Source: Saprospiraceae bacterium UBA6168 (lineage in GTDB: Bacteria > Bacteroidota > Bacteroidia > Chitinophagales > Saprospiraceae). From it: a stretch of DNA of 15,124 nucleotides. The stretch lies in contig DIUC01000074.1 in NCBI GenBank assembly GCA_002435785.1, forward strand, positions 1 through 15,124, read 5' to 3'. A model generated the notes under the pieces. It was given only the letters and a program-made list of their open reading frames with translations, did no database searches and had not been told where the DNA came from. A program made the translations under genes and the position numbers. How positions within the stretch are numbered: position 1 is the first letter of the stretch; each line of letters begins with the position of its first letter. Of the stretch, positions 13,353 to 15,124 are shown piece after piece.

Positions 13353-14156
13353 ATGAAAGGACATTTCTTCCTGTACCTGCTTTCAGCCCTCGCACTATTC
13401 ACCGCCTGCAACAAGGCACCAGAAAAAATTATCAGCATCAACCCCGACGAGCTAACGGCTACTGACCAAGTCAAAATTGGCGAAGCGTTCCAACTTGCGC
13501 TGGAATCCAATACCGCAGCGTTCACGGTGCTTGACAAAGCAGCCTACCCAGCAGCATACGACTATGTGAACACGCTGTTCAGCACCATGCTCAACACCGC
13601 ACAGGTACAGCACCGACTGGATTACCATTGGTCGGTCCATATTCTTCAAGACGACGAAAAGCGTACGGCTTTTTTCCTACCTGGTGGCCACTTCTACATC
13701 TATACCGGCCTATTGAAATTCCTCGACACCGAAAGCGAATTGCTTGGCGTCATTGGCCATGAACTGTTCTATGCCGATTCCGACTTGTTGGTGGAAAGAG
13801 TAAGGCAGACATTTGGCGGGGTCCTATTGGGCGATATTTTGTTGGAAAACCCTGTGCCAGCCCTACCAGAATATGCCGTGGAAATGCCGCTAATGGGCTT
13901 TGACGAAGAAAATGTCACGAACGCCGATGCGTTTTCCGTTCAATTGATATGCCCATTTCTCTATTCCCCTTCGGGCATCAAAAAAATATTGGAAAAATCG
14001 AAAAAAGAAAAAGTACAGCCACTTTGGCTGGAAACCCGCCCGGGCAAGTACGAAACCCGGCTGCTCGCGCTCAACGAGGCATCGGAAACTTGCGGCCTTC
14101 CTGGTGTGTCAAACGAGGAAAACTACATTAAATTCAAACTGGAATACCTGCCGTAA
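13353..14156 (+). CDS. M48-like lipoprotein with degenerate zinc site (probable pseudopeptidase)
   Basis: A 267-residue protein with a lipoprotein signal (MKGHFFLYLLSALALFTAC, lipid-modified Cys19), so it is probably membrane-anchored outside the cytoplasm. The body follows M48 metallopeptidases: PGGHFYIYTGLLKFLDTESELLGVIGHEL (110-138), where the family has HELAHAD, and later NADAFSVQLICPFLYSPSGIKKIL (190-213), where the family has EADxxAvxYL and the GYDPxG segment. The zinc site has decayed: HExxH is HELFY (His136, Glu137 kept; second His is Tyr140), the third ligand Glu is Asn190, and the late HP motif is RP (229-230). The frame is intact with no stop or frameshift, so it may keep a binding role. 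The frame is open upstream to 13317, but the lipoprotein signal favours the ATG at 13353. It converges with pdxH, 17 bp apart. Confidence 0.85.
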   Translation: MKGHFFLYLLSALALFTACNKAPEKIISINPDELTATDQVKIGEAFQLALESNTAAFTVLDKAAYPAAYDYVNTLFSTMLNTAQVQHRLDYHWSVHILQDDEKRTAFFLPGGHFYIYTGLLKFLDTESELLGVIGHELFYADSDLLVERVRQTFGGVLLGDILLENPVPALPEYAVEMPLMGFDEENVTNADAFSVQLICPFLYSPSGIKKILEKSKKEKVQPLWLETRPGKYETRLLALNEASETCGLPGVSNEENYIKFKLEYLP

Positions 14157-14173
14157 GAGGATGTGGGTGGTTA

Positions 14174-14812
14174 CTATGGCGCCAACCGCTCAATGAGCCA
14201 ACCGCCCCCCAACTTGGGCGAATACCTGAACCGGTCGTGCAGCCTACTGGTCTGGCCCTGCCAAAACTCGAACATCGCCGGCTTCACCAAATATCCACCC
14301 CAGAACCCTGGCAGGGGCAGTTTGTCAAGCCCTTCATACTGTTTTTCCACCGCTTCTATCCTTTGCTCAAGCCACTCCCGGCCATCCAGCACGCTGCTCT
14401 GTGGCGAGGCCCAAGCCCCCACTTGGCTGCCACGTGGCCTGTTCTGGAAATAAGCCTCCGAAGCCTCCGCAGACAGCCGCTCCACCTGACCTTCGATGCG
14501 TACCTGGCGGTGCAGGTCATGCCAGAGGAACACTAGCGCCACATGTGGGTTTTCCTTCAATTGACTGCCTTTCCGGCTTTGGTAGTTGGTGAAAAAGCTG
14601 AAGCCTTCTGGGCCAAAATCCTTTAGCAGCACTATCCTTGCAGAGGGTTTGCCATCGGGCGTAGCGGTTGCTAATGTCATGGCGTTGGGTTCCCGGACGC
14701 CAGCAGAGAGGGCATCTTGGAACCATTGGCGCAACTGGTTGGCTGGTTCGGCCTCCATTTCGCTGGTGTTCAGCGGTTGGGATTGGTAGTCTTCTCTAAG
14801 GTGGAACAACAT
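14174..14812 (-). CDS. pdxH: pyridoxamine/pyridoxine 5'-phosphate oxidase
   Basis: FMN-dependent cytoplasmic enzyme that oxidises pyridoxamine- or pyridoxine-5'-phosphate to pyridoxal 5'-phosphate, the last step of vitamin B6 synthesis and part of its salvage. It has 212 residues, close to the 218 of the E. coli enzyme. FMN-binding motifs are ARIVLLKDF (58-66) and FFTNYQSRKGSQL (73-85). QVRIEGQVERLS (103-114) follows, then the substrate-binding RPRGSQVGAWASPQS (125-139) and the C-terminal signature FWGGYLVKP, EFWQGQTSRLHDRF (170-195). The frame is open to 14869. MLFHLREDYQSQPL at 14812 best fits the family opening; an upstream ATG at 14842 adds ten residues and cannot be excluded. It appears to be a single-gene unit, with two terminators for upstream minus-strand transcription just before it. 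Confidence 0.95.
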   Translation of the reverse strand: MLFHLREDYQSQPLNTSEMEAEPANQLRQWFQDALSAGVREPNAMTLATATPDGKPSARIVLLKDFGPEGFSFFTNYQSRKGSQLKENPHVALVFLWHDLHRQVRIEGQVERLSAEASEAYFQNRPRGSQVGAWASPQSSVLDGREWLEQRIEAVEKQYEGLDKLPLPGFWGGYLVKPAMFEFWQGQTSRLHDRFRYSPKLGGGWLIERLAP

Positions 14813-14921
14813 ACGACTTGTGATTTTGGAAAAAAAGCCCATAGAATTGAAGAGCCAGTAAAGGAGCATCCATTTTCCGGCTCAAAAACAAGCATTAAGG
14901 GAAAAGGATTTGGCAATGGGC

Positions 14922-14953
14922 AAAAAAAAACCCTGTCAAGCTACTTGACAGGG
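14922..14953 (-). terminator. minus-strand rho-independent terminator, module 1
   Basis: ccctgtcaag (14931-14940) and cttgacaggg (14944-14953) form a perfect 10-bp stem with a 3-nt loop. Read on the minus strand it is followed by nine Ts (A-run 14922-14930). It would end transcripts entering from the right before pdxH. Confidence 0.8.
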
Positions 14954-14960
14954 ACAAAAC

Positions 14961-15080
14961 AAAAAACAAACACTATGAACAAACACTAATCTTTTGGCGA
15001 ACATTGAGGTTAAGAAGAAAAAAAAAGTCCCCCGTTTAGGCCGGGGGCTACATAAAAAACAAAAACTATGAACAAACACT
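14961..15080 (+). repeat. two tandem 93-nt leader modules with MNKH mini-frames
   Basis: The 27-nt stretches 14961-14987 and 15054-15080 match at 26 positions; both consist of an A-rich leader (aaaaaacaaa...act) joined to ATGAACAAACACT. Each is preceded by an A-run and a GC hairpin of unrelated sequence, so the whole module recurs at 93 nt. The first ATG (14975) gives MNKH then TAA (14987-14989). The second (15068) gives MNKHSPYILRE and stops at 15101-15103. The leader sequence and ATG are conserved while the hairpin arms are not, so selection or recent copying acts on the leader-ATG segment. Function is unknown. Confidence 0.8.
15018..15048 (-). terminator. minus-strand rho-independent terminator, module 2
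   Basis: cccccg (15029-15034) pairs with cggggg (15042-15047) around a 7-nt loop. On the minus strand the hairpin is followed, after two bases, by nine Ts (A-run 15018-15026). It is the second of two terminators in series for transcription arriving from the right. Confidence 0.7.
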
Positions 15081-15124
15081 CACCCTATATTCTTAGAGAA
15101 TGATGTGCGCCCTAAAGTTATGAC

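Noticed and set aside
13172..13465. 97-residue plus-strand frame starting inside the TPR terminator
   Set aside because: It runs through the terminator and the lipoprotein start in another phase, so it is a shadow frame.

Overview
This window looks like a chromosomal segment of a member of the Bacteroidota. The evidence is a PorX-type response regulator fused to a PglZ domain, a secreted glycanase with a type IX secretion (T9SS)-like C-terminal domain, an ECF sigma factor next to a membrane anti-sigma-like protein carrying a SusC-like regulatory domain, lipoprotein forms of LptC and an M48 relative, promoter matches to TTTG-N19-TAnnTTTG, and very few Shine-Dalgarno sequences. I cannot fix the family or genus; a Saprospiria- or Chitinophagia-like environmental bacterium is a guess.

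Layout. From 1 to about 3.3 kb four minus-strand genes read toward the left edge: porX (3300-1744), a small SET-domain protein (1632-1228), lptC (1224-607) and the start of a CDP-glucose 4,6-dehydratase gene (607 to beyond base 1). The last is much richer in GC than its neighbours. A strong promoter candidate precedes porX. From 3647 to 5059 lies a minus-strand GH53 endo-galactanase, a likely cargo of the secretion system that PorX controls in other Bacteroidota. From 5405 to 5622 is a tandem array of a 42-bp palindromic unit. From 5788 to 7855 are the anti-sigma-like membrane protein and its ECF sigma factor, also minus strand, separated by a duplicated 39-bp element.

From 8102 onward the genes run on the plus strand: two different rhomboid proteases, then a membrane-anchored endonuclease/exonuclease/phosphatase (EEP) protein that starts at TTG, probably one operon. 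After a gene-poor stretch of nearly 800 bp come a large TPR protein with a clear terminator and a lipoprotein related to M48 metallopeptidases that has lost its zinc ligands. A minus-strand pdxH converges on the latter. The right edge holds two tandem copies of a 93-nt module made of an A-tract, a GC hairpin, an A-rich leader and a short reading frame beginning MNKH; read on the minus strand, each hairpin is a terminator.

How the parts may fit: PorX, LptC and a sugar-nucleotide enzyme connect T9SS regulation with LPS building and export, and the GH53 enzyme is a plausible export substrate. This is inference from neighbourhood. I see no CRISPR array, transposase, phage gene, rRNA or tRNA. The parts least explained by known genes are the 42-bp array, the tandem right-edge modules, the degenerate M48 protein and a stand-alone plus-strand terminator near 3.5 kb.
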